Source of the DNA: Blattabacterium sp. (Cryptocercus punctulatus) str. Cpu
GTDB lineage: Bacteria > Bacteroidota > Bacteroidia > Flavobacteriales > Blattabacteriaceae
Direction of reading: 5' to 3'
DNA: 64,000 nt
Assembly: GCF_000236405.1 (NCBI RefSeq)
Contig: NC_016621.1
Span: 409,001 to 473,000 of the forward strand
Shown here: piece after piece, positions 8,853 through 17,523 of the stretch
Numbering within the stretch: position 1 is the stretch's first letter
How the letters are laid out: every line of letters begins with the position of its first letter
Notes under the pieces: generated by a model
What the model saw: the letters and a program-made list of their open reading frames with translations, nothing else
Told to the model about the DNA's origin: nothing
Databases searched by the model: none
Made by a program: the position numbers and the translations under genes

Positions 8853-10118
8853 ATGCTTCAACCAACTTTTATACGTAATAATAGGAAAAAAGTTTTATTA
8901 GGATTAAAAAAAAGAAACTTTCAGAAAGTTTATTTGATAGATGAAATATTAACTTTAGATAAAAAAAAAGAATTAAAAACTGTTCTGAACAAAATTTCAA
9001 AAGAAGAAAATATAATATCCAAAAATATAAGTCATCTTATTCTGAATATGGATAAAGGTATAAAAATAAATTCTTTAAAAGAAAAATCCCTTTTTTTAAA
9101 AAAAAAAAAAGATTTTAATATTCAATTAAAAAATATTATTCAATGTTTAGAAGAAAAACTAAATCAAATACCTAATATACCCAATGAAAAAGTAAAAAAA
9201 AATGCCGATAAAGATGATATTCTTTTTCAAGAAGGTCCTATTTATTCAACAATAATGGAAGGAGCCCTTACTCATTGGGAATTATCTAAAAAATTTCATT
9301 TATTCGACTTATTATTAGGTACGAAAATATGTGGATCTGGTTTTTCAGTTTATATTGGAAAGGGGGCTAAATTACAAAGAAGTTTGATTCAATATTTTTT
9401 AGATCAGAATATCCGTGCTTCATATACAGAATACAGTTTTCCATATCTTATAAATGAAAAGTCAGGATATTCAACAGGACAAATTCCGGATAAAGAAGGT
9501 CAAATGTATTTAATAGAAAAAGATAATTTTTATCTTATCCCAACTGGCGAAATTCCTCTTATGAATTGTTATAGAGATAATATACTTACATATAAAGACT
9601 TACCAATAAAAGCTACTACTTATACTTCTTGCTTTAGAAGGGAAGCGGGATCTTATGGTTCTAAAGTTAGAGGATTAAATAGATTACATCAATTTGAAAA
9701 AGTGGAAATTATTCAAATTACTTCTCATGAAACTTCCTATTATTATTTAGAGGAAATGATTTTACATGTTAGAAACATTCTAAAATCTTTAGAATTACCG
9801 TTTCGAATACTTCGTTTAATTGGTAAAGATCTCGGTTATTCATCTTCTATAACTTATGATTTTGAAGTATATTCTATGGCACAAAAAAAATGGTTAGAAG
9901 TAAGTTCAATTTCAAATTGCACTAATTTTCAATCTAATAGATTAAATCTTCGATATAAAACTATTACAGGAAAAATGGAGTTTTGTCATACACTTAATGG
10001 AAGCTCATTAGCTTTACCACGAATTATTGCCGCTTTATTAGAAAATAATCAAACTGTAAATCAAATTAATATTCCTAAAGTTTTAATTCCTTATACAGGA
10101 TTTGATAATATTAAATAA
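8853..10118 (+). CDS. serS: Seryl-tRNA synthetase
   Basis: Class II synthetase charging tRNA-Ser. 421 residues, a normal length. The N-terminal coiled-coil arm that holds the tRNA long variable arm spans about 30-105. The catalytic core shows motif 2 (TTYTSCFRREAGSYG, about 249-263), TGEIPL, and motif 3 (NGSSLALPRIIAALLENNQ, about 386-404). Bases 9091-9110 are T7 followed by A13 inside the coiled-coil codons (LFLKKKKD), the longest A run I noticed in a gene here and a possible slippage site. The decayed metF remnant follows. Confidence 0.97.
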   Translation: MLQPTFIRNNRKKVLLGLKKRNFQKVYLIDEILTLDKKKELKTVLNKISKEENIISKNISHLILNMDKGIKINSLKEKSLFLKKKKDFNIQLKNIIQCLEEKLNQIPNIPNEKVKKNADKDDILFQEGPIYSTIMEGALTHWELSKKFHLFDLLLGTKICGSGFSVYIGKGAKLQRSLIQYFLDQNIRASYTEYSFPYLINEKSGYSTGQIPDKEGQMYLIEKDNFYLIPTGEIPLMNCYRDNILTYKDLPIKATTYTSCFRREAGSYGSKVRGLNRLHQFEKVEIIQITSHETSYYYLEEMILHVRNILKSLELPFRILRLIGKDLGYSSSITYDFEVYSMAQKKWLEVSSISNCTNFQSNRLNLRYKTITGKMEFCHTLNGSSLALPRIIAALLENNQTVNQINIPKVLIPYTGFDNIK

Positions 10119-10141
10119 AAAATATTTTTTCTAAAATTTAA

Positions 10142-10358
10142 TTAAATTGTCTTCCTTCTCGTTTTCATTTAAATATTCCTAATGAATTAGTAAAATAAAT
10201 TGAAAAATCAAAAGATAAAAAATTGATTTTTAATATTGGAATTGAATGATATATAAAACAATATAAAGAGTTAAAAAATTATTGAGTAAAATTCATTCAT
10301 TATTATACTATGGATAAACCCGAAAATATTTATTAAGATAGTTCAAGCTATTTATTAA
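10142..10358 (+). pseudogene. metF: Remnant of methylenetetrahydrofolate reductase, C-terminal end
   Basis: Only the last 70 or so codons are recognisable. The frame from 10142 reads LNCLPSRFHLNIPNELVK, then TAA (10196), IEKSKDKKLIFNIGIE, TGA (10247), YIKQYKELKNY, TGA (10283), VKFIHYYTMDKPENIY. A one-base insertion (extra T about 10334) then leads to KIVQAIY and a terminal TAA at 10356. This follows the C-terminus of bacterial MetF, whose hallmark is the HFYTM/L strand, and the expected pattern SLPKRFH...GVEW...YTM. The stops look like single-base changes, for example TGG to TGA at the conserved GIEW. The N-terminal three quarters are gone. TGG encodes Trp elsewhere, so recoding is not the explanation. 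Confidence 0.85.
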
Positions 10359-10363
10359 AAAAA

Positions 10364-11344
10364 TTAAACAAGATACAGTGTCTCTTTTATGGAGTTAATT
10401 ACTTTTTCTTCATTTGGAAACCAATTCTTTATCAAATGGGAAGAATAAGGTGCTGGTGTATCTAGTAAAGTTATTCTATTAATAGGAGCATCAAGGTAAT
10501 CAAATCCATATTTTTGTATAATATATGAAACTTCAGAAGCTATTGAAGCAAAAGGCCATGATTCCTCTAAAATAACTAAACGATTGGTTTTTTTTACAGA
10601 AAAAAGTATAGATTCATAATCTAATGGACGAATACTTCGAATATCTATTACTTCTACACTAATATTTTCTTTTTCTAATTTTTCTGCTATATTTAAAGCC
10701 AATTTCATAATTTTTCCAAAAGAAACTAAACTTATATCAGTTCCTACTTTTTTTATATCTGCCTTTCCAATAGGTAGTAGGTATTCTTCTTCTGGAATAA
10801 TCATAGTATCACCATACATTTGTTCAGATTCCATAAAAATTACGGGGTTATTATCTCTAATAGAAGATTTTAAAAGTCCTTTAGCATCATATGGATTACA
10901 TGGAATTACTACTTTTAAACCCGGACAACTTGCATACCAACTTTCAAAAGATTGAGAATGGGTAGCTCCTAATTGTCCAGCAGATCCAGTAGGTCCCCTA
11001 AAAACAATAGGAATATTCCATTGTCCACCACTCATATAACGTATTTTTGCAGCATTATTAATAATTTGATCCATTGCTACCAAAGAAAAATTAAATGTCA
11101 TAAATTCAATAATTGGGCGACAACCATTCATTGCTGATCCTACTCCTATACCAGAAAATCCTAATTCGGATATTGGAGTATCAATGACTCGTTTTGGCCC
11201 AAATTCTTCTAACATACCTTTAGAAGCTTTGTAAGCTCCATTATATTTAGCAACTTCTTCACCCATTAGATATACGGAGTTATCTCTTCTCATTTCTTCA
11301 CTCATAGCTTCCGCTATGACTTCACGAAAAGTAATTTTTTTCAT
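10364..11344 (-). CDS. pdhB: Pyruvate dehydrogenase E1 component, beta subunit
   Basis: The beta half of the heterotetrameric E1 that decarboxylates pyruvate with thiamine diphosphate. I place the start at the ATG at 11344 (MKKITFREVIAEAMSEEM), giving 326 residues. The frame extends to 11368, but those eight residues are not family-like. Visible are the pyrimidine-binding domain with MGEEVAKYNGAYKAS (about 29-43) and DTPISELGFSGIGVGSAM, then the transketolase C-terminal domain with VSFGKIMKLAL and ILEESWPF. The partner pdhA is not in the window. A strong terminator precedes it, so it has its own promoter. Confidence 0.94.
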   Translation of the reverse strand: MKKITFREVIAEAMSEEMRRDNSVYLMGEEVAKYNGAYKASKGMLEEFGPKRVIDTPISELGFSGIGVGSAMNGCRPIIEFMTFNFSLVAMDQIINNAAKIRYMSGGQWNIPIVFRGPTGSAGQLGATHSQSFESWYASCPGLKVVIPCNPYDAKGLLKSSIRDNNPVIFMESEQMYGDTMIIPEEEYLLPIGKADIKKVGTDISLVSFGKIMKLALNIAEKLEKENISVEVIDIRSIRPLDYESILFSVKKTNRLVILEESWPFASIASEVSYIIQKYGFDYLDAPINRITLLDTPAPYSSHLIKNWFPNEEKVINSIKETLYLV

Positions 11345-11407
11345 AATATTTTTTATTAATGGATTCAAAATTTAGTAAAAAGTAAAAATTCCATATAAAA
11401 AAGAATA

Positions 11408-11440
11408 ACGGAAAAGGGATAAAATTTATTCCTTTTCCGT
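11408..11440 (-). terminator. Rho-independent terminator of the coiled-coil lipoprotein gene
   Basis: A perfect 10-bp stem ACGGAAAAGG / CCTTTTCCGT, extended by a G-U pair and several A-T pairs, encloses a small AT loop. On the minus strand the stem is followed within a few bases by TTCTTTTTTAT. It begins 13 bp beyond the stop of the lipoprotein gene and lies upstream of pdhB, separating the two transcripts. It is the best hairpin I saw in the window. Confidence 0.8.
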
Positions 11441-11453
11441 TTTGAATAATTAA

Positions 11454-12080
11454 TTAATGATTAGCTGGTTTATTTTTCTTTTGTAAATTTTCCTGCATTT
11501 TATGAAGAGCGAGTTGTTCATTTTTAGAATCTGTTAGATTTTTATTTATTTCATTCAAAAATAAACTTTTATCTTTAAGAATTTTTAATTTTACTTTTTC
11601 ATATTCTTTATATTCTTCAAAATCTTTTTTAGCTTGTAATTGCTCTTCTGAACCGTAAGGTTTAGATCTCATTACCGCTCTTCTTCTCTTTGTTTCATTT
11701 AAAATTTGTTTCTGATTATTTATCATATCATAATATTGATTTTGATGAAAATTATTTTTTTTTTCTAATTCTTTAATTTTTACTTCTAGATCTTTTATTC
11801 TTTTAGATAATTCTTCAGGTTTTATATCAGCAGGTATTTTAAAATTAGGGATTTCCTCCATAAAAAAAGGATAATTCTGAGGAATAATATTTTCTTCAGG
11901 ATTAGAATTTACAAGAGTTGGATTTTGTTGTGGGGGTGGTATATTATTGTTGGATTCTTGAGGTTTTGTATTATTTACAGGATCATTAGAATAAGTTATT
12001 TCATCATCATTACAGGATACAATAAAAACTCCTAACGATAAAAAAATTGTTGGAATTAAAAATTTCATAGAAGTATTCAT
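11454..12080 (-). CDS. Putative coiled-coil lipoprotein, unknown function
   Basis: I do not recognise a family. The 208-residue product starts with a type II signal peptide: charged MNTSMKF, the hydrophobic run LIPTIFLSLGVFIV, and a lipobox-like IVSC with the lipidation Cys at about 23. A Pro/Asn/Gln-rich low-complexity stretch (about 30-75) follows, then a long charged helix (about 85-200) with heptad-like spacing (ELSKRIKDLEVKIKELEKK), probably coiled coil. It should sit on a membrane facing the periplasm. A second ATG at 12068 gives a shorter signal peptide. It has its own terminator and diverges from the DUF151 gene. Confidence 0.75.
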   Translation of the reverse strand: MNTSMKFLIPTIFLSLGVFIVSCNDDEITYSNDPVNNTKPQESNNNIPPPQQNPTLVNSNPEENIIPQNYPFFMEEIPNFKIPADIKPEELSKRIKDLEVKIKELEKKNNFHQNQYYDMINNQKQILNETKRRRAVMRSKPYGSEEQLQAKKDFEEYKEYEKVKLKILKDKSLFLNEINKNLTDSKNEQLALHKMQENLQKKNKPANH

Positions 12081-12204
12081 AATAAAAATTTTTAGTTTAT
12101 AATTTTTAAATATATAAAAAAAATATTACAGATGAATACTATTCTTTTTTTTTAAAATTATATGATGTTTTATCCTTATATATATAAAAAGACATAAAAT
12201 TTAG

Positions 12205-12212
12205 TATATTTG
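12205..12212 (+). promoter_or_regulatory. Candidate -7 promoter box for the DUF151 gene
   Basis: TATATTTG fits TAnnTTTG and lies 38 bases before the ATG at 12251. No clean TTTG is present at the -33 position. The 170 bp divergent gap between the lipoprotein gene and this gene holds nothing else I can recognise. Confidence 0.35.
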
Positions 12213-12250
12213 ATGAGAATAGTAAGATTTATTTATATATATTTTTTCCT

Positions 12251-12871
12251 ATGGAACAACTAATAAGATTAGCTATACGTGGAATATCCTTAAGTCAAAT
12301 ACAATCTGGAATATATGTTTTATTACTGGAAGAAGAATCTGGAAAAATAAAACTTCCTATTATTATAGAAAGTTTACAAGCTCAATCTATCGCTTCTGCT
12401 ATAGGTAAAAGAGATATATCTAAATTATTTACACATGATTTATTTTTAACTTTTGCAAAAGTATTTCATATTAGATTAAAATCTATTGTGATATATAAAT
12501 TAGTAAATGGAATATTTTTTTCTTATATTCTATTTGAAAAAGAAAATAAAGAACATAAAATAGATTCAAAAACATCGGATGCAGTTGCTTTAGCAGTAAG
12601 ATTTCAATCTCCTATTTATACTACAAAAGAAATTTTTGATAAAGCTGGAATTTATTTTGAAAATGGATTTCCTGAAAATGATAATTTTGAAGGTGAATTA
12701 GAAAATAAAAATACTTCCTCTTTTTATTTTGATAAAGAAAATAAAAGTAAAAAAGAATTAGAAAAAATGACCGAAAGAGATCTTAATGCTTTATTGAATA
12801 ATGCAGTAGTAAATGAATGTTATGAACTTGCGGCAAAAATCAAGAAAGAATTAGATCATAGAAGAGAATAA
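12251..12871 (+). CDS. Bifunctional nuclease family (DUF151) protein with UVR tail
   Basis: The N-terminal DUF151/BFN domain (about 1-135) is recognisable from LPIIIESLQAQSIASAI and the SDAVALAVRF segment. Plant and bacterial relatives have been described as RNase/DNase enzymes. The C-terminus (about 165-206, LEKMTERDLNALLNNAVV and YELAAKIKKELDHRR) resembles the UVR motif of UvrB/UvrC that mediates protein contacts. This BFN-UVR pairing is common in Bacteroidota. Its biological role is not established. It converges on folA with a single base between the stop codons. Confidence 0.85.
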   Translation: MEQLIRLAIRGISLSQIQSGIYVLLLEEESGKIKLPIIIESLQAQSIASAIGKRDISKLFTHDLFLTFAKVFHIRLKSIVIYKLVNGIFFSYILFEKENKEHKIDSKTSDAVALAVRFQSPIYTTKEIFDKAGIYFENGFPENDNFEGELENKNTSSFYFDKENKSKKELEKMTERDLNALLNNAVVNECYELAAKIKKELDHRRE

Positions 12872-12872
12872 T

Positions 12873-13373
12873 CTATTCCCCTTTTTTTTCGTATCGAACA
12901 AAACTATAATCGTATAAATGATTTTGATCTTTTTCATAAAAAAATTCATATTTTTTTTCCCATTTTTTAAAATTTATTTTGGGAAATTTTGCATCACCGT
13001 AAAATTTTTTATGAATGATGGTTAATTCTAGAATTTTTGCTTTATTTATAGTAGAAGTATATATTTTTTCTCCTCCTATAACAAATATTTTTTTATAATT
13101 TAAATCATATACTTCTTTTAAAGAAGAAAAAATTTTAAAAATTCCGTTATAAGAATATGATAATTTTATTTTATTTTTTTTTGTTAATATGATATTTTTT
13201 CTACCTGGTAGTGGTTTACCAATTGATTCAAAAGTTTTTCTACCCATAAGAACAATTTCTCCAATAGTCATATTTTTAAATCTTTTTAAATCATTAGGAA
13301 GATGCCACATTAATTTATTATTTTTTCCTATAAATCCATTTTTAGAAATCGCAGAGATCAGTACAATTTTCAT
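12873..13373 (-). CDS. folA: Dihydrofolate reductase
   Basis: Reduces dihydrofolate to tetrahydrofolate with NADPH. 166 residues. The sequence shows ISAISKNGFIGKNNKLMWHLPNDLKRF, with the Met20-type loop, WHLPNDL carrying the catalytic Asp (about 27), MGRKTFESIGKPLPGRKNIIL (split as MGRKTFESIG and KPLPGRKNIIL, about 43-63) that binds NADPH, and IFVIGGEKIYT (about 95-105). It supplies THF to FolD and the purine formyltransferases. It is divergent from valS with 25 bp between starts. Confidence 0.96.
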   Translation of the reverse strand: MKIVLISAISKNGFIGKNNKLMWHLPNDLKRFKNMTIGEIVLMGRKTFESIGKPLPGRKNIILTKKNKIKLSYSYNGIFKIFSSLKEVYDLNYKKIFVIGGEKIYTSTINKAKILELTIIHKKFYGDAKFPKINFKKWEKKYEFFYEKDQNHLYDYSFVRYEKKGE

Positions 13374-13398
13374 TAAAAATTAATTTTTTTTATATTTT

Positions 13399-16044
13399 AT
13401 GGATATTCCAATTAAATATGATCCAAAATCTGTAGAAGAAAAAATATATCATCATTGGATAAATAATGATTACTTTTTTTCCTATCCAGATAATAGAAAA
13501 TCTTATACTATTATAATGCCTCCTCCAAATATTACTGGAATTCTTCACATAGGGCACATTTTGAATAATACTATACAAGATATATTAATTAGATATGCTA
13601 GAATGAAAGGGTATAATCCATGTTGGATACCAGGTACCGATCATGCTTCTATTGCCACCGAAGCAAAGATCGTTTATCAATTAAAAAAAAAAGGGTTATC
13701 CAAATTTATTATAGGAAGAGATAAATTTTTATCCTATGTTGTAAAATGGTCTGAAAAACATAGGAATATTATTTTTAATCAATTAAAAAAATTGGGGTGT
13801 TCTTGTGATTGGAACCGGGGGCAATTTACAATGAGTAAAAAATTATCTGAATCTATCACAAAAATTTTTATAGATTTATATGAAAAAGGATATATATACA
13901 GAGGGTATCATGTAGTTAATTGGGATCCAAAAGCTAGAACGACTATTTCTGACGAAGAAGTTGTATATAAAGAAAGGATAGGAACTCTTTATTATATAAA
14001 ATATCAAATCAAAGGAGAAGAAAATTTTATTACTATTGCAACAAGTCGTCCGGAAACGATATTTGGAGATACAGCAGTTTGTTTTCATCCAGATGATGTA
14101 CGTTATTATCATTTAAAGGGTAAGTATGTAATTATACCAATAATAAATAGAGTTATTCCCATTATTCAAGATTCATACGTAGATCCAAATTTTGGTACAG
14201 GATGTTTAAAAATAACTCCAGCTCATGATATTAATGATAAAAATATTGCGGATAAATACCATTTAGATATAATTAATATTTTTAATGAGGATGCAACTTT
14301 AAATGAAAATGGACTTCACTATCAAGGAATGGATCGTTTTGAAGTAAAAAAAAAGATAATTAAAGAGTTAGATAAATTAGGAGTTATAGTAAATATAGAA
14401 AAATTTAATCAAAAAATAGGAATTTCAGAAAGAACTAAATCTGTAGTAGAACAAAAATTATCTCTTCAATGGTTTTTAAAAATGAAAAAAATATCGCATC
14501 CTGCTATAGAAGCAGTTAAAAATGGGAAAATTAAATTTTATCCAAATAGATTTAAAAAAATTTATTTTCAATGGATGTATAAAATTCATGATTGGAATAT
14601 ATCGAGACAATTATGGTGGGGACACCGTATTCCTGTTTATTATTATGGTTCATCTCCAAATGATTTTGTGGTTGCAGAAAATTTGGAATCAGCTTTAAAA
14701 AAAGCGAAAATTAAGAGTCATAATTACGATTTAAACTATGATAATATTTGGCAAGATTCAGATGTTTTAGATACTTGGTTTTCTTCTTGGATATTACCTA
14801 TATCTGTATTTGATGGAATTTTTAATCCTAATAATCATGAAATATCTTATTATTATCCTACTGAAAATTTGATAACAGGTTCGGATATATTATTTTTTTG
14901 GGTTGCTCGTATGATTATAGCAGGATACTTTTTTAAAAAAAATAAACCATTCAAAAATGTTTATTTTACTGGAATTTTGAGAGATTCAAAAAATAAAAAA
15001 ATATCTAAATCATTAAATAATTCTCCCAATCCTATAGATTTAATTGAAAAATATGGAGCAGATGCTGTTCGTATGGGGATTATGCTTAGAGCTAGTGCCG
15101 GAAAAGACTTTCATTTTGAGGAAAATTTTTGTTTACAAGGAAGAAATTTTTCTAATAAAATATGGAATGCTTTTCGTTTGATAAAAAGTTGGGAAATAAA
15201 AGAAAATCATCATAGATATGATGATTTTCCTAAAGTATCTAATATGGCAATCGTATGGTTTGAAAATCGTTTTTATTATGTATTAGAAATTTTTGAGATT
15301 TATTTCCATAAATATAAATTTGATGAATCGTTAATGATTTTATATAAATTATTTTGGGATGATTTTTGTTCATTATTTCTTGAAATTATTAAACCAATTT
15401 CTGGAAATTTTATATCAAAAACTGTGTATTTGAATACTGTTAAATGGTTTGAAAATATTTTAAAATTGTTACATCCATATATGCCTTTTATTTCAGAAAA
15501 AATTTGGAGTATTCTTAAAAGTAGAACGAAAAAAGAAGCTTTAATTATTTCTTCTTGGCCTAAAAAAAAATCATATAATTGGAATTTATTAGTTTCTTTT
15601 GAAAGAGCTATTAAAATTGTATCTAAAATACGTAATATAAGAAATAAGATACATATTCCTCATAAGACAAGTTTAATTTTATTTTCTGTAAAAAAGAAAG
15701 AAGAATATCATCCAGTGATATTAAAATTAGCAAATTTATCTAACATTATTACAATCTTAAAAAAACCTAAACAAGGACAATTTTTTTCTTTTTTTATTGA
15801 AACGGATAGATACTTTTTATCTTTAGATAAAAAGTATCATTTAGATAAAAATGATTCATTTAATATTGAAAAAAAAATTCAGTATTTTAAGAATTTTTTA
15901 TCTATAATTCGTAAAAATTTATCAAACGATAAATATGTAAAATCGGTTCCACAATACCTACTATTAAAGGAAAAAAAAAAAGAAAGTGATACTTTGAAAA
16001 AAATAGTTTATCTCAAAGAAATTTTAAAAAAAATGAATAATTAA
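13399..16044 (+). CDS. valS: Valyl-tRNA synthetase
   Basis: Class I synthetase charging tRNA-Val, with post-transfer editing. 881 residues, full length. The HIGH motif is in PPPNITGILHIGHILNN (about 41-57) and KMSKS appears as KKISKSLNNS (about 533-542). The CP1 editing insertion (about 190-350) is present, including TSRPETIFGDTAV and GTGCLKITPAHD. The anticodon domain follows, then a short C-terminal coiled-coil arm rich in Lys. Bases 13683-13692 carry a run of 10 A. It ends one base before the convergent TPM gene. Confidence 0.97.
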   Translation: MDIPIKYDPKSVEEKIYHHWINNDYFFSYPDNRKSYTIIMPPPNITGILHIGHILNNTIQDILIRYARMKGYNPCWIPGTDHASIATEAKIVYQLKKKGLSKFIIGRDKFLSYVVKWSEKHRNIIFNQLKKLGCSCDWNRGQFTMSKKLSESITKIFIDLYEKGYIYRGYHVVNWDPKARTTISDEEVVYKERIGTLYYIKYQIKGEENFITIATSRPETIFGDTAVCFHPDDVRYYHLKGKYVIIPIINRVIPIIQDSYVDPNFGTGCLKITPAHDINDKNIADKYHLDIINIFNEDATLNENGLHYQGMDRFEVKKKIIKELDKLGVIVNIEKFNQKIGISERTKSVVEQKLSLQWFLKMKKISHPAIEAVKNGKIKFYPNRFKKIYFQWMYKIHDWNISRQLWWGHRIPVYYYGSSPNDFVVAENLESALKKAKIKSHNYDLNYDNIWQDSDVLDTWFSSWILPISVFDGIFNPNNHEISYYYPTENLITGSDILFFWVARMIIAGYFFKKNKPFKNVYFTGILRDSKNKKISKSLNNSPNPIDLIEKYGADAVRMGIMLRASAGKDFHFEENFCLQGRNFSNKIWNAFRLIKSWEIKENHHRYDDFPKVSNMAIVWFENRFYYVLEIFEIYFHKYKFDESLMILYKLFWDDFCSLFLEIIKPISGNFISKTVYLNTVKWFENILKLLHPYMPFISEKIWSILKSRTKKEALIISSWPKKKSYNWNLLVSFERAIKIVSKIRNIRNKIHIPHKTSLILFSVKKKEEYHPVILKLANLSNIITILKKPKQGQFFSFFIETDRYFLSLDKKYHLDKNDSFNIEKKIQYFKNFLSIIRKNLSNDKYVKSVPQYLLLKEKKKESDTLKKIVYLKEILKKMNN

Positions 16045-16045
16045 A

Positions 16046-16804
16046 TTACCAGTTTCCACTAGATCCTCCACCTCCAAAGGTTCCTCCTTCTCCAAATCCA
16101 TCAAAATTATCTTCATGGTTGTTGTTATGATCGTGTTGATTATTTATAGATCTATTTTTGAATAGAATATTGGTTAAAAATAATGTATTTAATAATGAAG
16201 GTTCTATACTTTTTTTTTGAAATAAAAAAAACATAATAAAAAAAGATACTAATAGGAATAAAAAATTTCCATAAAGAATTTTTATTATGTTTTTTTTTAT
16301 ATTCATATTTATTTTTTTAAAAATTTTAAATATTTCTTTAATACCGATATCTATAGCCTTATAATAAAGATGATTTTTTAAAAAAGGTTTGATTTTTTTT
16401 ATTATATTTTGAGTGGAAAAATCTGTAAGATATGGCTCTATTCCATATCCATTTTGGATGGATATTTTTTTATCGTTTATAGATAATAAAATAATAATTC
16501 CATTATTTTTATCTTTTTTTCCGATATTCCATTTTTCTCCCCATTTGGAAGCTAAAAAATTAGAATCTTCCCCATGGATATCTTTAACGATAGGAATTAA
16601 AATTTCTGTTGAGGTAATTTTTGAATATTGAATAAGTTTTTTATTTAATTTTTCTATTTGGATATGAGATAGTACTCCAGCATAATCATTAACAGGATAT
16701 ATTTTTTTTGGAGGGTCAGGTATATTGAATTGTCCTTGTACGATATTTGTGAAAAATAGTAAAATAGATAATGAGTTAAAAACTTTTTTTATGAAATTTT
16801 TCAT
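16046..16804 (-). CDS. TPM-domain (YgcG-like) exported membrane protein
   Basis: The start is chosen at the ATG at 16804, because the upstream extension depends on a TTG. The product is 252 residues with an N-terminal signal peptide (IKKVFNSLSILLFFTNIVQG), a TPM/Psb32-type domain (about 30-165; VNDYAGVLSHIQIEKLN, GIIILLSINDKKISIQNGYG), a transmembrane helix (about 177-198, FLFLLVSFFIMFFLF) and a Gly/Ser tail ending GGGGSSGNW, the YgcG hallmark. TPM proteins often neighbour LemA, as here (25 bp apart). The biochemical role is unclear. Confidence 0.85.
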   Translation of the reverse strand: MKNFIKKVFNSLSILLFFTNIVQGQFNIPDPPKKIYPVNDYAGVLSHIQIEKLNKKLIQYSKITSTEILIPIVKDIHGEDSNFLASKWGEKWNIGKKDKNNGIIILLSINDKKISIQNGYGIEPYLTDFSTQNIIKKIKPFLKNHLYYKAIDIGIKEIFKIFKKINMNIKKNIIKILYGNFLFLLVSFFIMFFLFQKKSIEPSLLNTLFLTNILFKNRSINNQHDHNNNHEDNFDGFGEGGTFGGGGSSGNW

Positions 16805-16829
16805 TCCTAATTTTTTCAAATTAACCCTA

Positions 16830-17435
16830 TCATGAATTATAAAAATCTACAATAGGTGCTTTTTCCGATCCTATTTTAGATTTAAAATATCCTTTTTCTC
16901 TAAATTGAGAAAATAAATTTGAGATTATAATTTTTGGAAATTTATTTCTGTAAGTATTAAAATTATTTACTTTATCGTTAAATTTATTTCTTTCTACATT
17001 AATACGATTTTCTGTTCCTTCCAATTGATTTTGTAATTCAGAAAAATTTTGTATTGATTTTAAATTAGGATAATTTTCTACAATTAATAGTAATCTATTG
17101 ATAGAGTTATTTAACTCTTCTTGTGATTGTTGAAATCTACTTACTTGATTTTGATTTAAATTATCTGGATTTATATTTATGGAGGTTGCTTTTGATCTTG
17201 ATTCTATTACTTGATTCAAGGTATTTTTTTCAAAATTAGAAGCCCCTTTAACTATATTTACTAAATTGGGTATTAAATCGGATCTTCGTTGATAAGAATT
17301 TTCTACTTGACTCCATTGTTTTTTTATATTTTCGTTTAGTTGAACTAATTGATTATATGTTCCAGTAATCCAAAAAATGATTAAAAATATCACTATAAAA
17401 ATAGTAGAAATATAAATTAAAAACCCTTTTTTCAT
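16830..17435 (-). CDS. lemA: LemA family membrane protein
   Basis: I place the start at the ATG at 17435, because the frame further upstream opens only with a TTG. This gives 201 residues. One N-terminal transmembrane helix (about 3-24, FLIYISTIFIVIFLIIFW) precedes the LemA helical domain: YNQLVQLNENIKKQWSQVE (about 27-45), RSDLIPNLVNIVKG (about 49-62) and RLLLIVENYPNLKS. It ends in IVDFYNS, near the family's usual end. LemA and TPM/YgcG form a conserved pair of uncertain envelope function. Confidence 0.9.
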   Translation of the reverse strand: MKKGFLIYISTIFIVIFLIIFWITGTYNQLVQLNENIKKQWSQVENSYQRRSDLIPNLVNIVKGASNFEKNTLNQVIESRSKATSININPDNLNQNQVSRFQQSQEELNNSINRLLLIVENYPNLKSIQNFSELQNQLEGTENRINVERNKFNDKVNNFNTYRNKFPKIIISNLFSQFREKGYFKSKIGSEKAPIVDFYNS

Positions 17436-17523
17436 AATAGTAAGTATTTTGATTATAAAATACAAATTTTTTGTAATGTTTAATTCTTATATTTTTTTTA
17501 AATCAAATATTTTAAAAATATTC

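Noticed and set aside
10196-10285. In-frame TGA codons in metF suggesting TGA as tryptophan
   Set aside because: TGG is used for Trp throughout and TGA terminates hisD and several other genes; a TAA and a frameshift also interrupt the same remnant, so it is a pseudogene.
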